From Verrucomicrobiota bacterium (lineage in GTDB: Bacteria > Verrucomicrobiota > Verrucomicrobiia > Chthoniobacterales > UBA10450): 53,179 bases of DNA. Position 1 is the first letter of the stretch. Each line of letters begins with the position of its first letter. The notes beneath the pieces were generated by a model, which saw only the letters and a program-made list of their open reading frames with translations, did not search any database and was not told the DNA's origin. Location of the stretch: positions 1 through 53,179 of the forward strand of contig QHRF01000080.1 in assembly GCA_003220055.1 (NCBI GenBank). The letters are read 5' to 3'. This document shows, in pieces, positions 38,604 through 48,298 of the stretch. The position numbers were made by a program, and so were the translations under genes.

Positions 38604-38746
38604 TCAATTATTGTTTTTCTCCTTCCATGCGGTTCGCCGGCCGCGCAGGGCCCATGGACGTCCTGGCATGGACTTTCCTGGCGGCCAATTTCGCTGTTAG
38701 TCTTGGATTGACGTTTCCTATTCACCGGCTTTAACGACTCAACTCC

Positions 38747-40321
38747 ATGCGGCGGCATTTGCCTTTTCTTCTGATCCTTGTCGGAATGGCGATCGTTCGT
38801 TTCGTCATTTTGTTCGTCTCGCAAACCCACGTCACTAGTGATGAAGCGATCATCGGGTTGATGGCGAAACACATTCTCGAGGGCCGCTATTTTCCATTTT
38901 ATTTTTACGGCATCTCCTACAATGCCTCCTGCGCATGGGAAGCGTACCTTGCGGTTGTCCCGTTCGCGATCGCCGGCGTCGGGGTGGTCGCGTTGAAGAT
39001 ACCGACGGTTTTGTTGTCACTCGCTTGTCTCGCGCTCTTTTACGCGATGACAACGCGGCTCTACTCCATTCGCGTGGCGACATTGGCCAGTCTCATCTTC
39101 GCGCTCTGGCCGGGATTACTGAAGTGGCACTTCCAGCCGCGCGGTTATGCATTTTACTTTTTGTTCATTCCGGCGCTGGTGATTTTGTTTCTAATCATCG
39201 AAAAGGAAAAGGTCCGGCGCGCGCGCGACTTTCTTTTCTTCGGACTCGTCTGCGGCATCGCCTTCTGGAGCATGGAACTTCTTCTCATCACTATCGTGGC
39301 GCTTTGGGCTTTGCTTTTTCTCCGGCGCAAATTTTCCATTCAGACTTTCGCCGTTTGCGTTGGCGGCTTCGTCATCGGCTACGCTCCCGCGATTTGGTGG
39401 AACCTGACTCATTCTCTCCGGAACTGGCATTTTTTGTTTTTCGAAAAACCTGAGGCCGGCGGTCTTGCGACGCGATTCGGCTTGCAGGCCTGGCGCGAGA
39501 TTTTTCTTTACGAAATGCCTAAGTTCTTTAGCGCAGAGACTGTCCTTTGGTATTACCCCGAAACACATTGGTCGGGTTACATTTTGTATTTTGTAACTGC
39601 GCTTGCCGTGGTGATCGCCGCCTGGGGCGCACTTCCAAAAATTCGAAATGCGTTCAGCTCGGGTTTTGCTACGACCGACACAAATAAAGATTTGCTGATG
39701 CTGATTTTGATCGGCGTAAGCTTTATTCCCTACATCATCGCACCGCTTCGCGTGCCGGGATATTTCCTTGGCGCGACATTTTTCATGTCGATCTTGATTG
39801 CTCGCTGCGTCAATCGTTTTGTTGGCGACAATAAAATGCTCGTCCGGACAGTGGGCGGAGCGATGCTTTTGGCAGTCCTCGTCTGCGGAGTTGATGCCCT
39901 GATCGAGACTGCCGCGCACAACCAAATCGAAACGTTGACGCTTTGTCCGAATCGACAGGATCACTGCATGATTCGGGTCCCCGGCAAAGACATTGACGCG
40001 ATCAAACAAGATCTCGAACAAAACCGAATCAAAGCGGTCTGGACCACGATCTCCTTTGTTTACCCATTGATCTTTGAGACTGGTGAAAAACTGATTGCCT
40101 CCGAATCGATTTTCGGAGTCGACCGCCCGGTTTATCCGCCTTCCATCCCAAAGCCGGAGCCAAGCAACGAGGACCGAACGGTTTTCGTTGTCGAAACAAA
40201 TTCGCCGTATCGGCCGGAAATTGAAACGATTCTCGCTCAAAAAGGCGGCGCGCCGCCACGAATTACCGAGCACGGTACGCTCACCGTGATTGAGCAACGC
40301 CTTGCCTCGGAGTCGCAGTGA
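38747..40321 (+). CDS. GT39-like polytopic membrane glycosyltransferase
   Basis: 524 aa; HVTSDEAIIGLMAKHILEGRYFPFYFYG N-terminal motif. Confidence 0.75.
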   Translation: MRRHLPFLLILVGMAIVRFVILFVSQTHVTSDEAIIGLMAKHILEGRYFPFYFYGISYNASCAWEAYLAVVPFAIAGVGVVALKIPTVLLSLACLALFYAMTTRLYSIRVATLASLIFALWPGLLKWHFQPRGYAFYFLFIPALVILFLIIEKEKVRRARDFLFFGLVCGIAFWSMELLLITIVALWALLFLRRKFSIQTFAVCVGGFVIGYAPAIWWNLTHSLRNWHFLFFEKPEAGGLATRFGLQAWREIFLYEMPKFFSAETVLWYYPETHWSGYILYFVTALAVVIAAWGALPKIRNAFSSGFATTDTNKDLLMLILIGVSFIPYIIAPLRVPGYFLGATFFMSILIARCVNRFVGDNKMLVRTVGGAMLLAVLVCGVDALIETAAHNQIETLTLCPNRQDHCMIRVPGKDIDAIKQDLEQNRIKAVWTTISFVYPLIFETGEKLIASESIFGVDRPVYPPSIPKPEPSNEDRTVFVVETNSPYRPEIETILAQKGGAPPRITEHGTLTVIEQRLASESQ

Positions 40322-41817
40322 TGAAGTTATCCGAACAGAAACTGCGTTGGGCGATTGCTGGCCTCTGCCTGCTGGCTGCGATTCGCGTTTTTGTTTTTGC
40401 CGCCGCGTTCCCGTTTTTCAACAACGTAGACGAACAGGCGCATGTCGACCTTGTCGTCAAATATGCGCATGCCAAACTGCCGCGCAGCATCGAACCTTTC
40501 GCTTCCGACGCGGCGCTCTGCTTCGCGGTTTACAGCACGCCGGAATATTTCGTTAAACCGGAGCAGTACGGCGGACAGTATCCGCCGCCGAACTGGCTCT
40601 TACCGCGGGAACAGCTGCAAAAAGTCCTCGACGACGAAATTCCCTTTTGGGAGTCGCGATTGAATCACGAATCGGGCGAACCACCTCTTTATTACGCGCT
40701 CGCCGGCGGCTGGATGAATGTCGGTCACATCGTTGGCCTGCGGGGATTGCCACTGCTCTACTGGGTGCGTTTTCTCAACATCGGGCTCGCAGCCGCTCTC
40801 GTTTGGATTGGCTTCGCCGCAACAAGATCGACATTTCCGAACAATCAATTTCTGCAGCTCGGAGTCGCGATCTTGCTGGCGGTCTGGCCGCAGAGCGCCT
40901 TCTACTCAATTCAGGGTGACGCGCTGTCGCCACTTTGTTTCGGTATCGCGTTTCTCGGACTCACTAAGCTGGTGCAAAGCGAGCGCCCCGGAATTGTTGT
41001 CGCCGTTTGGACCGGCCTGGCCATTGCCGCGACTTGTCTTATCAAAACGAGCAATCTTCCGCTGCCACTGGTCGCAATCGGCGCGATCGCGTGGAAGATT
41101 TTTCTCAGCCCGAGGAACGGAAGTCTTCGACCACGCTTAATCACGCTCGGCGTCTTCCTTTTGTCACTGGCGGTGCCGCTCGGGATCTGGTTGGCGTGGA
41201 ATCATCACAATTTTGGCGACCTGACCGCGACCAAATCGAAAATCGAATTGTTAGGGTGGATCCGAAAGCCGTTTAGCGAATGGTGGTCGCATCCGATCTT
41301 CACACTGAACGGCATCACGGAATTTTGGCCGGGATTGATCGCGAGTTTCTGGCGCGGCGAATTTGTCTGGCACCTCCAGCGAATGGCTTCGACCGCGGCC
41401 GACGCGTTCTATGCAGTTTCATCCGCAATTATAATTCTCGCGACCGGCGTGCTCCTTTTGCGACGCCGATCGAACCCGGGCGATCAACGATTGATCCTAG
41501 CGGTCGCGCTTCTGAGTTTTTTGTCGATCGTCGCGTTTCTCGTCGTCTTATCGATCAGTTTTGATTTCGGCCAGTGCCCGTACCCGTCGCGCGAACATCC
41601 CTATTTCACATCCGGACGATTGTTGGACGCAGCCGCCATTCCTTTTTTCCTATTGTTCGTCTACGCCATTGATCGGTTCAGCGGCTGGACAAAACAGCAA
41701 TGGCTACGATGGACATTGCTCAGCGTCACTGTCCTGGTCGCGGTTGTTTCGCAATTAGAGGTCAACGCGCCGGCATTTTCCAGCCGGTACAATTTCTTTC
41801 AGCACCAAACGCCCTAG
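40318..41817 (+). CDS. Polytopic membrane protein, GT-C/DUF2142-like
   Basis: 499 aa; FFNNVDEQAHVDLVVKYAH N-terminal loop; overlaps upstream gene by 4 nt. Confidence 0.7.
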   Translation: MMKLSEQKLRWAIAGLCLLAAIRVFVFAAAFPFFNNVDEQAHVDLVVKYAHAKLPRSIEPFASDAALCFAVYSTPEYFVKPEQYGGQYPPPNWLLPREQLQKVLDDEIPFWESRLNHESGEPPLYYALAGGWMNVGHIVGLRGLPLLYWVRFLNIGLAAALVWIGFAATRSTFPNNQFLQLGVAILLAVWPQSAFYSIQGDALSPLCFGIAFLGLTKLVQSERPGIVVAVWTGLAIAATCLIKTSNLPLPLVAIGAIAWKIFLSPRNGSLRPRLITLGVFLLSLAVPLGIWLAWNHHNFGDLTATKSKIELLGWIRKPFSEWWSHPIFTLNGITEFWPGLIASFWRGEFVWHLQRMASTAADAFYAVSSAIIILATGVLLLRRRSNPGDQRLILAVALLSFLSIVAFLVVLSISFDFGQCPYPSREHPYFTSGRLLDAAAIPFFLLFVYAIDRFSGWTKQQWLRWTLLSVTVLVAVVSQLEVNAPAFSSRYNFFQHQTP

Positions 41818-41832
41818 CTGCGTCGCGGCTGT

Positions 41833-42024
41833 TTATTTGCGTTTACGTTTTCGGGTCGGCAGATTTTTGCGCTTGGTCTTGGCCACTCTCCGAAGTTCTT
41901 TTCGGCTCATCGATTTGTACATGCTTCTCGATGCGCCGCGCAGTGATGATTTCGACCGCTTACCGCGCTTAGCCGCTAGCGCCGCGCCCGCCGCCATTTG
42001 TTGTTTCTTTGATCTTGCTGGCAT
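41833..42024 (-). CDS. DUF3008 family small basic protein
   Basis: MPARSKKQQMAAGAALAAKRGKRSKSSLRGASRSMYKSMSRKELRRVA matches the DUF3008 pattern. Confidence 0.88.
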   Translation of the reverse strand: MPARSKKQQMAAGAALAAKRGKRSKSSLRGASRSMYKSMSRKELRRVAKTKRKNLPTRKRKRK

Positions 42025-42064
42025 AGCAAGAATGTTTCGCCGCCCGCAGGCGAAACGGATTTAC

Positions 42065-43561
42065 TCAAGCCGTCGCCGATTGTCTCCAGAAAAAATAAAC
42101 GGGCACGCCCGTCAGCACGAGCAACATTCCGATTCCTGAAGTTGCCGGCGCGAGGAAGGCAAGATCGACAATCAGCAAAGCGGCCAGCAACATCGACACA
42201 ATCGGCACGGTTGGGTAACCCCACGTCCGATACGGCCGCTCGGCCGCGGGAGCTTTTCGTCGCAGAACAATCAGCGCGAGGACCATCAGAAGATAAAAAA
42301 TCAGATCGGCCGAGACAATATATTCGAGCAACTGGGTATAAACATTTCCGTAGACGAGCTTGTGCGTCGCCGCGTTTGTCGTCACGGTTCGCGGCAAAGT
42401 CAGAAGCGCCGTCCAAATTCCCTGAGCGACCAGCGCAGCGGCCGGAACATGCTGGCGGTTGGTCGTTCCAACTTTGTTGAAGAATAAACGGTCCCGCGCC
42501 ATCGCGAAATAGACGCGCGCGCCCGAAAGAATCAGTCCGTTATTGCAACCGAAGGTGGAAATCATGATCGCTGCGGCCATGCACATCGCGCCCGGATTTC
42601 CGAATGCCGACTTCATTGCCGCGACGGCGACCCGATCTTGGGGCGCCTGCTGGATTTCCGGAAACGACAAGAGCGCGAGATAGGAAACATTCGCCAGCAC
42701 ATACAAAACCACGACGATGCCGGAGCCGATCAAAAGCGCGCGGACAAGATTTCGCCCCGGATCGCGCACTTCACTGCCCAGAAACGTGACGTTGGTCCAG
42801 GCGGTTTGGGCAAAGATCGGACCGATCATCGATTTTCCGAAAATCAAAACGAGCGCCAGGCCGCCCGCGAAAGTGAAACCCGGCTGCGCAATCTGCGGAC
42901 TCCAACCGTTCGCCCACGAGTCCCACCATCCCGATGTTCGGGCAGCGCTCGTCGCGCTCCAACCGAGCAAGAGCCCGACGACAACAACTCCGGCAAGTGC
43001 GGCAGTTTTTGCAAAAGTGAATGTATTTTGCACGAGCGTGCCCAGCTTCAGCCCGCGCGTATTCGTCCAGGTCAACAGCGCGATCAACCCGATCGCGGTC
43101 AATTGTTGAGTCGATAAACTGACGGCGTATCCGCCGCCCAGCAAAATCGGTTGTTTTGTGAAAAGATAATTGTCCGGCGAAATCGCGCTGACAAAAACGC
43201 CGAGAAATTTAGCGAACGCGATCGCGACGGCGGCAATCGTTCCGGTTTGCACGACCAGAAACAGCGTCCAGCCGTACAAAAATCCCATCGCCGGGCCGTA
43301 GGCTTCGCGAAAGAAGACATAAACACCGCCCGCACGCGGCATCATCGTTGCGAGCTCGGAACAGCAGAGCGCTCCCGTCATTGTAAGCAAACCGGCAATT
43401 ACCCACCCGAGCAAGAGCCATCCCGGCGCGCCGCTCAAACGCGCCGATTCCGCCGACGTAATAAAAATACCCGAGCCGATCATCGACCCGATCACGATCA
43501 TGGTGGCGTCGATCGGCCCAAGTGCGCGAACCAAACCGCTCGGCTGCTGGTCGTTGCTCAC
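42065..43561 (-). CDS. APC-family amino acid permease
   Basis: LGPIDATMIVIGSMIGSGIFI; GTG start at 43561 overlaps the pxpA stop. Confidence 0.92.
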   Translation of the reverse strand: MSNDQQPSGLVRALGPIDATMIVIGSMIGSGIFITSAESARLSGAPGWLLLGWVIAGLLTMTGALCCSELATMMPRAGGVYVFFREAYGPAMGFLYGWTLFLVVQTGTIAAVAIAFAKFLGVFVSAISPDNYLFTKQPILLGGGYAVSLSTQQLTAIGLIALLTWTNTRGLKLGTLVQNTFTFAKTAALAGVVVVGLLLGWSATSAARTSGWWDSWANGWSPQIAQPGFTFAGGLALVLIFGKSMIGPIFAQTAWTNVTFLGSEVRDPGRNLVRALLIGSGIVVVLYVLANVSYLALLSFPEIQQAPQDRVAVAAMKSAFGNPGAMCMAAAIMISTFGCNNGLILSGARVYFAMARDRLFFNKVGTTNRQHVPAAALVAQGIWTALLTLPRTVTTNAATHKLVYGNVYTQLLEYIVSADLIFYLLMVLALIVLRRKAPAAERPYRTWGYPTVPIVSMLLAALLIVDLAFLAPATSGIGMLLVLTGVPVYFFWRQSATA

Positions 43562-44313
43562 TTGGAAAACTTCGGCGCGCGAATGCTGACGCCTTCGCTC
43601 TCGAGACGCGACTTTAGAGCGCGGGCGAAATCTACCGCGCCCGGCGTATCGCCATGAACGCAAACCGTCTCGGCCCGAACATCGACATCCACGGCGTCGA
43701 CCGAGCGAACTTTGCCTTCACGCAACATTCGAACAACCCGCGCAGCGGCTTCTTCAGGATCATGTAACAATGCGTCCGATCGCGTCCGCGGGACAAGTGA
43801 GCCGTCGCTCAAATAATTTCGGTCGGCGAAGACTTCATGCGCGATTTGCAGTCCATTTGTTTTTCCCGCTCGTGCGAGCGCGCTATTTTGCGGCGCAAAC
43901 AGAATCAGGCTGAGATCGACTTTGGCAACTGCGCGGCCAATGGCATCGGCGAGCTCCTGGTCGCGCACCGCCATATTATAAAGCGCGCCGTGCGGTTTCA
44001 CGTGATTTGGCTGGACGCCGGCCGCTTCGGCGATCGCTTGGAAAATCCCAAGTTGATAGACGACCGCGTCGAAAACTTCGCCGTTCTTCACCGGCAGCTC
44101 TTTCCGCCCAAAATTCTCGCGATCGAACAAGCTGGGATGCGCGCCGACAGCGACCTTGCGGTCGCGCGCCGTTTCAATTGACCGGCGCATTGTTTCGGCG
44201 TCGCCGGCATGAAAGCCGCAGGCAATGTTGGCCGATGTGACCAGCACAAGAAGCTCGTCGTCGTGCCCTGCGCCTTCGCCGAGATCGGCATTTAGATCGA
44301 CCACCAGGCTCAT
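43558..44313 (-). CDS. pxpA: 5-oxoprolinase subunit PxpA (LamB/YcsF family)
   Basis: VDLNADLGEGAGHDDELL, SANIACGFHAGDAETM, VKPHGALYNMA. Confidence 0.95.
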   Translation of the reverse strand: MSLVVDLNADLGEGAGHDDELLVLVTSANIACGFHAGDAETMRRSIETARDRKVAVGAHPSLFDRENFGRKELPVKNGEVFDAVVYQLGIFQAIAEAAGVQPNHVKPHGALYNMAVRDQELADAIGRAVAKVDLSLILFAPQNSALARAGKTNGLQIAHEVFADRNYLSDGSLVPRTRSDALLHDPEEAAARVVRMLREGKVRSVDAVDVDVRAETVCVHGDTPGAVDFARALKSRLESEGVSIRAPKFSK

Positions 44314-45296
44314 TTAAAATGGGGCTCGAGTCCGCGACGGAATTGTTCCAGGTTTCGCTCCCGTTCGAGCAATAGCGCGTGCGCATCACGAATCGAAACT
44401 TCACTGAAACGAATTCTATTGCCGGGACACAACTGAGCGGCGATTGGAAGATCGACCGTGATCACGTGCGCGATCTTTGGATAGCCACCGATGGTTTGGC
44501 AATCATTCAGAAGCAGAATCGGTTGGCCGTTCGGCGGAACTTGGACCGTACCCGGAGCCACCGCCTCGGATAGAAGATCGACGTCTTCACTCCGCTCGAG
44601 ACGCGGACCGTCCAACCGAATTCCCATTCGGTCGGAATCCGGCGAGACGAAAAAGCCCTCACTGCTGAAGTGTTGAAGCGCTGATTCAACAAAGCGACCG
44701 GAATCCGCGCCGGGAAGGTAACGCAAGACCGGCGATCGCCGAGCCGGACTCGACCAATCGTGCGGCGGTTTCCAGCGCGCGATTTTTTCAGTGCGCAATT
44801 TTTCGATCAGAACTTTTGCGCGAGGCATATTTTCGCCGAGCGGAAATTCCTCGCCATCACGCACGGGCCGCCCTTTTACGCCGCCAAATCCGGCTCTCAA
44901 ATCCCCGGAGCGACTACGAAGCACTACTGGCACATCGATTCCGCCGGAAATCGCGAGCCAGGCGCGGCATCCGCCCGCCGGAGAGTCGATCGAAAATTCT
45001 TCGCCCGCGCGCACTAAAGCCGGATGACCCGCCGGCAACGATGTTGACCCAATCCGGACGTCGAAGTTGCCGCCACTCCAAACGACAATTCGGTCGTCGG
45101 CGAACCGCAGCCGCATGCCGCCGAAAGTAATTTCGAGACCGGCAGCTGATTCTTCATTGCCGGCGAGTAAATTCGCGACCCGCAATGCGTGTGGATCGAG
45201 CGCGCCGCTGAGCGAAACACCAAACTCCCTAAGACCGGCGCGTCCCAGATCTTGAACACTCGTCAAAAAGCCAGCGCGAACAGCCGTCGCATTCAC
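44310..45296 (-). CDS. pxpC: 5-oxoprolinase subunit PxpC (biotin-dependent carboxyltransferase/KipA family)
   Basis: GFLTSVQDLGRAGLREFGVSLSGALDPHALRVANLLAGN; DCQTIGGYPKIAHV. Confidence 0.95.
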   Translation of the reverse strand: MNATAVRAGFLTSVQDLGRAGLREFGVSLSGALDPHALRVANLLAGNEESAAGLEITFGGMRLRFADDRIVVWSGGNFDVRIGSTSLPAGHPALVRAGEEFSIDSPAGGCRAWLAISGGIDVPVVLRSRSGDLRAGFGGVKGRPVRDGEEFPLGENMPRAKVLIEKLRTEKIARWKPPHDWSSPARRSPVLRYLPGADSGRFVESALQHFSSEGFFVSPDSDRMGIRLDGPRLERSEDVDLLSEAVAPGTVQVPPNGQPILLLNDCQTIGGYPKIAHVITVDLPIAAQLCPGNRIRFSEVSIRDAHALLLERERNLEQFRRGLEPHFK

Positions 45297-46036
45297 TTCG
45301 TCGCTCTTTCGAACTCTTCACGCGTGATGGAGCGGAAGCGGACGCGGTCTCCAGCACGCAAAAGCACAGGCGGATTTTTTTGCGGATCGAACAATTGCAG
45401 CGGCGTCCGGCCAATCACGTTCCAGCCACCGGGCGATTTGATCGGATAAATTCCGGTTTGCCTTCCACCGATCGCGACCGAGCCGGCCGGAATCTCTTTG
45501 CGTGGAACATCGCGCCGCGGCGTCGCGAGCCGGCGCGGCAAACCGCCGAGAAAGGGAAAACCGGGCGTGAATCCGACGCAATGAACCCGGTAATCGGCTC
45601 CGCAATGAAGATCGACAACTTCTTTCCAATGAACGCCCGCGTTCCGTGCGACTTCATCGAGGTCGAAGGCGAACTCCTGGTCATAACAAACGGGAATCTC
45701 AATTGAATTGTAGCCGGGGACGTTGTCCCCGGCCTGCCTGCGGTCAGCCCCGAAAGCCTCCGGGGCGACTACAGATTTCAGGGCTTCATGAATCCGCTGT
45801 TCAAACCATCCAAAAACATTTTCGACCGGCGCGCCCGCGTCAATCGCGCCGATCGGATCACAAAAAAGCGCCACGGTGGTGTAGGCTGGCGCGAGCTCAA
45901 CGACGCCGCGAATTTGCGCAGCTTCAAGCGCACGCTTCGTCGCGAGCACTTTATTTAAGGCGCCGGTTGGAGCGTCGTAGAAATTTTCAGCGACACGAAT
46001 TAGCAGCGCGGAATCTCCGAGCGGCGTGATTTCCAT
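45293..46036 (-). CDS. pxpB: 5-oxoprolinase subunit PxpB (KipI family)
   Basis: EIPVCYDQEFAFDLDEVA, GFTPGFPFLGGLPRRLATPRRDVPRKEIPAGSVAIGGRQTGIYPIKSPGGWNVIGRTP. Confidence 0.95.
   Translation of the reverse strand: MEITPLGDSALLIRVAENFYDAPTGALNKVLATKRALEAAQIRGVVELAPAYTTVALFCDPIGAIDAGAPVENVFGWFEQRIHEALKSVVAPEAFGADRRQAGDNVPGYNSIEIPVCYDQEFAFDLDEVARNAGVHWKEVVDLHCGADYRVHCVGFTPGFPFLGGLPRRLATPRRDVPRKEIPAGSVAIGGRQTGIYPIKSPGGWNVIGRTPLQLFDPQKNPPVLLRAGDRVRFRSITREEFERATK
45708..45773. repeat. Twin-hairpin element located in frame inside pxpB
   Basis: TTGTAGCCGGGGAC-gtt-GTCCCCGG...CCCCG-aaagcctc-CGGGGCGACTACA. Confidence 0.75.
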
Positions 46037-46048
46037 GAAGCAATCGGA

Positions 46049-46288
46049 TCAGCTTTTCTCCGGCGACACTGCTTCCTTAACAGTCTCGACGTGCTCTTTG
46101 ATCTCGTGAACACGAGGGTGAACTTCTTTGATCAAATCATGCTCGGCCTGCGAGATCTGTTCGATGCGCTGGGTCATGTCGTGCAACTCCTTTAACATCG
46201 CATCCTGACGGGCTGAGATGCGATGCATCCACCAAAAACAGACGCACCAGCAGCTAAGTCCAACCCAGGTAAGAACGAAAAGGACCAT
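46049..46288 (-). CDS. Small membrane-anchored coiled-coil hypothetical protein
   Basis: 79 aa, N-terminal TM helix followed by helical heptads. Confidence 0.65.
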   Translation of the reverse strand: MVLFVLTWVGLSCWCVCFWWMHRISARQDAMLKELHDMTQRIEQISQAEHDLIKEVHPRVHEIKEHVETVKEAVSPEKS

Positions 46289-46289
46289 G

Positions 46290-46865
46290 TCACTGCGCCG
46301 TCGCCTCGATCTCGATGTTAACGGTGACGGTTTGACTAATTCCAGACATACTTTCCGCCGCCTGCGCGAACATCAAATTGAAGTCGCGACGCTTGAGCGG
46401 ATCCGTCGTCACGCTCCAACGCGTTCGCTTGCTGTCACTCGCTGAGGTCAGCAACTTCACATGCAGCGCGATCGGTTTGGTCACTCCATGCATCGTCAGG
46501 TCGCCAAGAATGTCCCCCTCGTGCGGACCGGTTTGTTTCACACTGCGGCTTTTGAACATGATGTCGGGATATTTCTCGATGCTGAAAAACTCCGGGCTGC
46601 GCAAATGATTATCGCGTTTCACGATTCCGGTATCGATGCTGCGAACAACGATTCGTGCGGTGACTGAGGAATTTTCCGGATGCTCTCGGTCGATCTCGAT
46701 TTTGCCATCGAATTTAGTGAACTTTCCCTGCGTCGTGCCGAGAAATTGATGAACCGAAAATCCGATCGTCGAATGCGATTGATCGAATTTATAAGTTTCG
46801 TTCGCTAGCGCGATCGAACTCAAAACGGCGATGGCAGCGACGGCAGCGACAATTCGTAATCTCAT
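46290..46865 (-). CDS. YceI family protein
   Basis: YKFDQSHSTIGFSVHQFLGTTQGKFTKFDGKIEID...LTMHGVTKPIALHVKL. Confidence 0.95.
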   Translation of the reverse strand: MRLRIVAAVAAIAVLSSIALANETYKFDQSHSTIGFSVHQFLGTTQGKFTKFDGKIEIDREHPENSSVTARIVVRSIDTGIVKRDNHLRSPEFFSIEKYPDIMFKSRSVKQTGPHEGDILGDLTMHGVTKPIALHVKLLTSASDSKRTRWSVTTDPLKRRDFNLMFAQAAESMSGISQTVTVNIEIEATAQ

Positions 46866-47446
46866 GCGGTCCCTTTTGCCTTGCCTTTCGCCTCGGATGC
46901 GAGCGTTTTCAAGAGCGGCGTGCGCGAGAGCGGCAATCTCCCAAACAAATTCCCCAGCGCGAAGGCCGGGTCGGCTTTGACACTTCTTTGTCCGGCGGCT
47001 GCCGGATGCACGCCGGCAATGCGCGCCAACTCAGTTTCGAAATGTGAAATCGCGCGCAAGTTTGGATCGTTGGCGTCAAGATAACCAAAGGCGCGACGCA
47101 AGAGCGCAAACAACTCTGGCTCGTGATGATCGCGCTCGGTACAAATCTCAATCAGTTCGACAAAGTAAGCGGCGGCTTGAGTGCGGAGATAATTTTTGCG
47201 GATGCCGGGGAACGGGTTCTTGAGGACCACTTCGGTCAGGGTGTGCAGGGTCGATTTGCGACTGGGGACGATCGAGATCTCCGTTTCGAAAAAAAGATCG
47301 AGCTTGCCCGCGAACGGAGTTTTCGCCCGGCGCGCACCTTTGGCCATGGTTTGAACGCAGCCTAACGACTCGGTGCACCAGGAGACAATCAGGCTGGTGT
47401 CGCTAAACTTGCGTTTGCGCAGAAGGATCGCGGCGGTGCTTTGCAC
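46862..47446 (-). CDS. recO: DNA repair protein RecO
   Basis: TAAILLRKRKFSDTSLIVSWCTESLGCVQTMAKGARRAKTPFAGKLDLFFETEI. Confidence 0.88.
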   Translation of the reverse strand: MQSTAAILLRKRKFSDTSLIVSWCTESLGCVQTMAKGARRAKTPFAGKLDLFFETEISIVPSRKSTLHTLTEVVLKNPFPGIRKNYLRTQAAAYFVELIEICTERDHHEPELFALLRRAFGYLDANDPNLRAISHFETELARIAGVHPAAAGQRSVKADPAFALGNLFGRLPLSRTPLLKTLASEAKGKAKGTA

Positions 47447-47467
47447 GCCACGAATTTAGCACAGCTT

Positions 47468-48298
47468 TTAGTGGCCGATCGGTCCGACGAGAATGTTGAC
47501 TTTGAACACCACCTGGTCGGCAGTTAAGTCGAGGTTGGCATTTCTCGGAAAAACAGGACCGCCACCTTCCATTTGGTGCTCGGTGACATCGCCCCAGTCG
47601 ATGTGTTTGTACTCCACGCCGACGCTGACAATATCAGTCAGCTTGTAATCGGTCCCGACGCCGCCATACCAGCCCGTCAGGACGTCTCCCTGGGTATGCA
47701 TTTTCCTGCTGACAATTTCGCCAATGAAACTTTGTCCCTGACGCGGTCCAACGACCGTTCGATTGTGCGGCGCATCTGTAGCCGGCTGGCTTGTGCCGAG
47801 ACCGTCACCAACAAAGCCAAAGAAGCTCGTATCGGCTTTTCCCCAGGAAGAAAAGTGAGCATCCGTGAACGCGGCTCCCCCGGTTCCATAAAAAAGCAAG
47901 CGGTTCCAGCAAAAACCGATATGGCCGCCGACAAATCCATTCCAGGTCGTTTCCACCATCCGCCTCAAACCGAAATCCGTTTCGGCAGTCACGTTTTGCC
48001 CTTCGGTGATCAAGAAAAGCTCGTTCTCCTGGAAGGCGTGGAATTTGCCGCCGGCGGTGCTCCCGTTTCCGATAAAGCTTCCTTCAGCGCCAACCACGAA
48101 GTGGCCAAACTGAAAATTGAACCCAGTTTGCCCGCCACCAATCGTTTCAGTGTCGGTCTCGTGATGTCCCGGTGTATGAAACGTGGCGAAGGTGTCTCCT
48201 GTTTCGCCAGGCTCGCCGATTAAATCGTAGAATTGCTCGGTCAGATCCATGTCGGTCGCATGTTTGCCGATATCGAAATGCGGCGCGGTCGCGACCAT
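47468..48298 (-). CDS. Outer-membrane beta-barrel protein, apparently lacking its N-terminus
   Basis: GGGQTGFNFQFGHFVVGAEGSF...GWYGGVGTDYKLTDIVSVGVEYKHIDWG; no signal peptide; 5' end abuts a truncated MFS gene. Confidence 0.7.
   Translation of the reverse strand: MVATAPHFDIGKHATDMDLTEQFYDLIGEPGETGDTFATFHTPGHHETDTETIGGGQTGFNFQFGHFVVGAEGSFIGNGSTAGGKFHAFQENELFLITEGQNVTAETDFGLRRMVETTWNGFVGGHIGFCWNRLLFYGTGGAAFTDAHFSSWGKADTSFFGFVGDGLGTSQPATDAPHNRTVVGPRQGQSFIGEIVSRKMHTQGDVLTGWYGGVGTDYKLTDIVSVGVEYKHIDWGDVTEHQMEGGGPVFPRNANLDLTADQVVFKVNILVGPIGH

Noticed and set aside
39191-40297. 368-aa minus-strand ORF inside the GT39-like gene
   Set aside because: Composition (Arg/His/Asn-rich) is typical of an antisense shadow ORF; the plus strand encodes a clear polytopic membrane protein.
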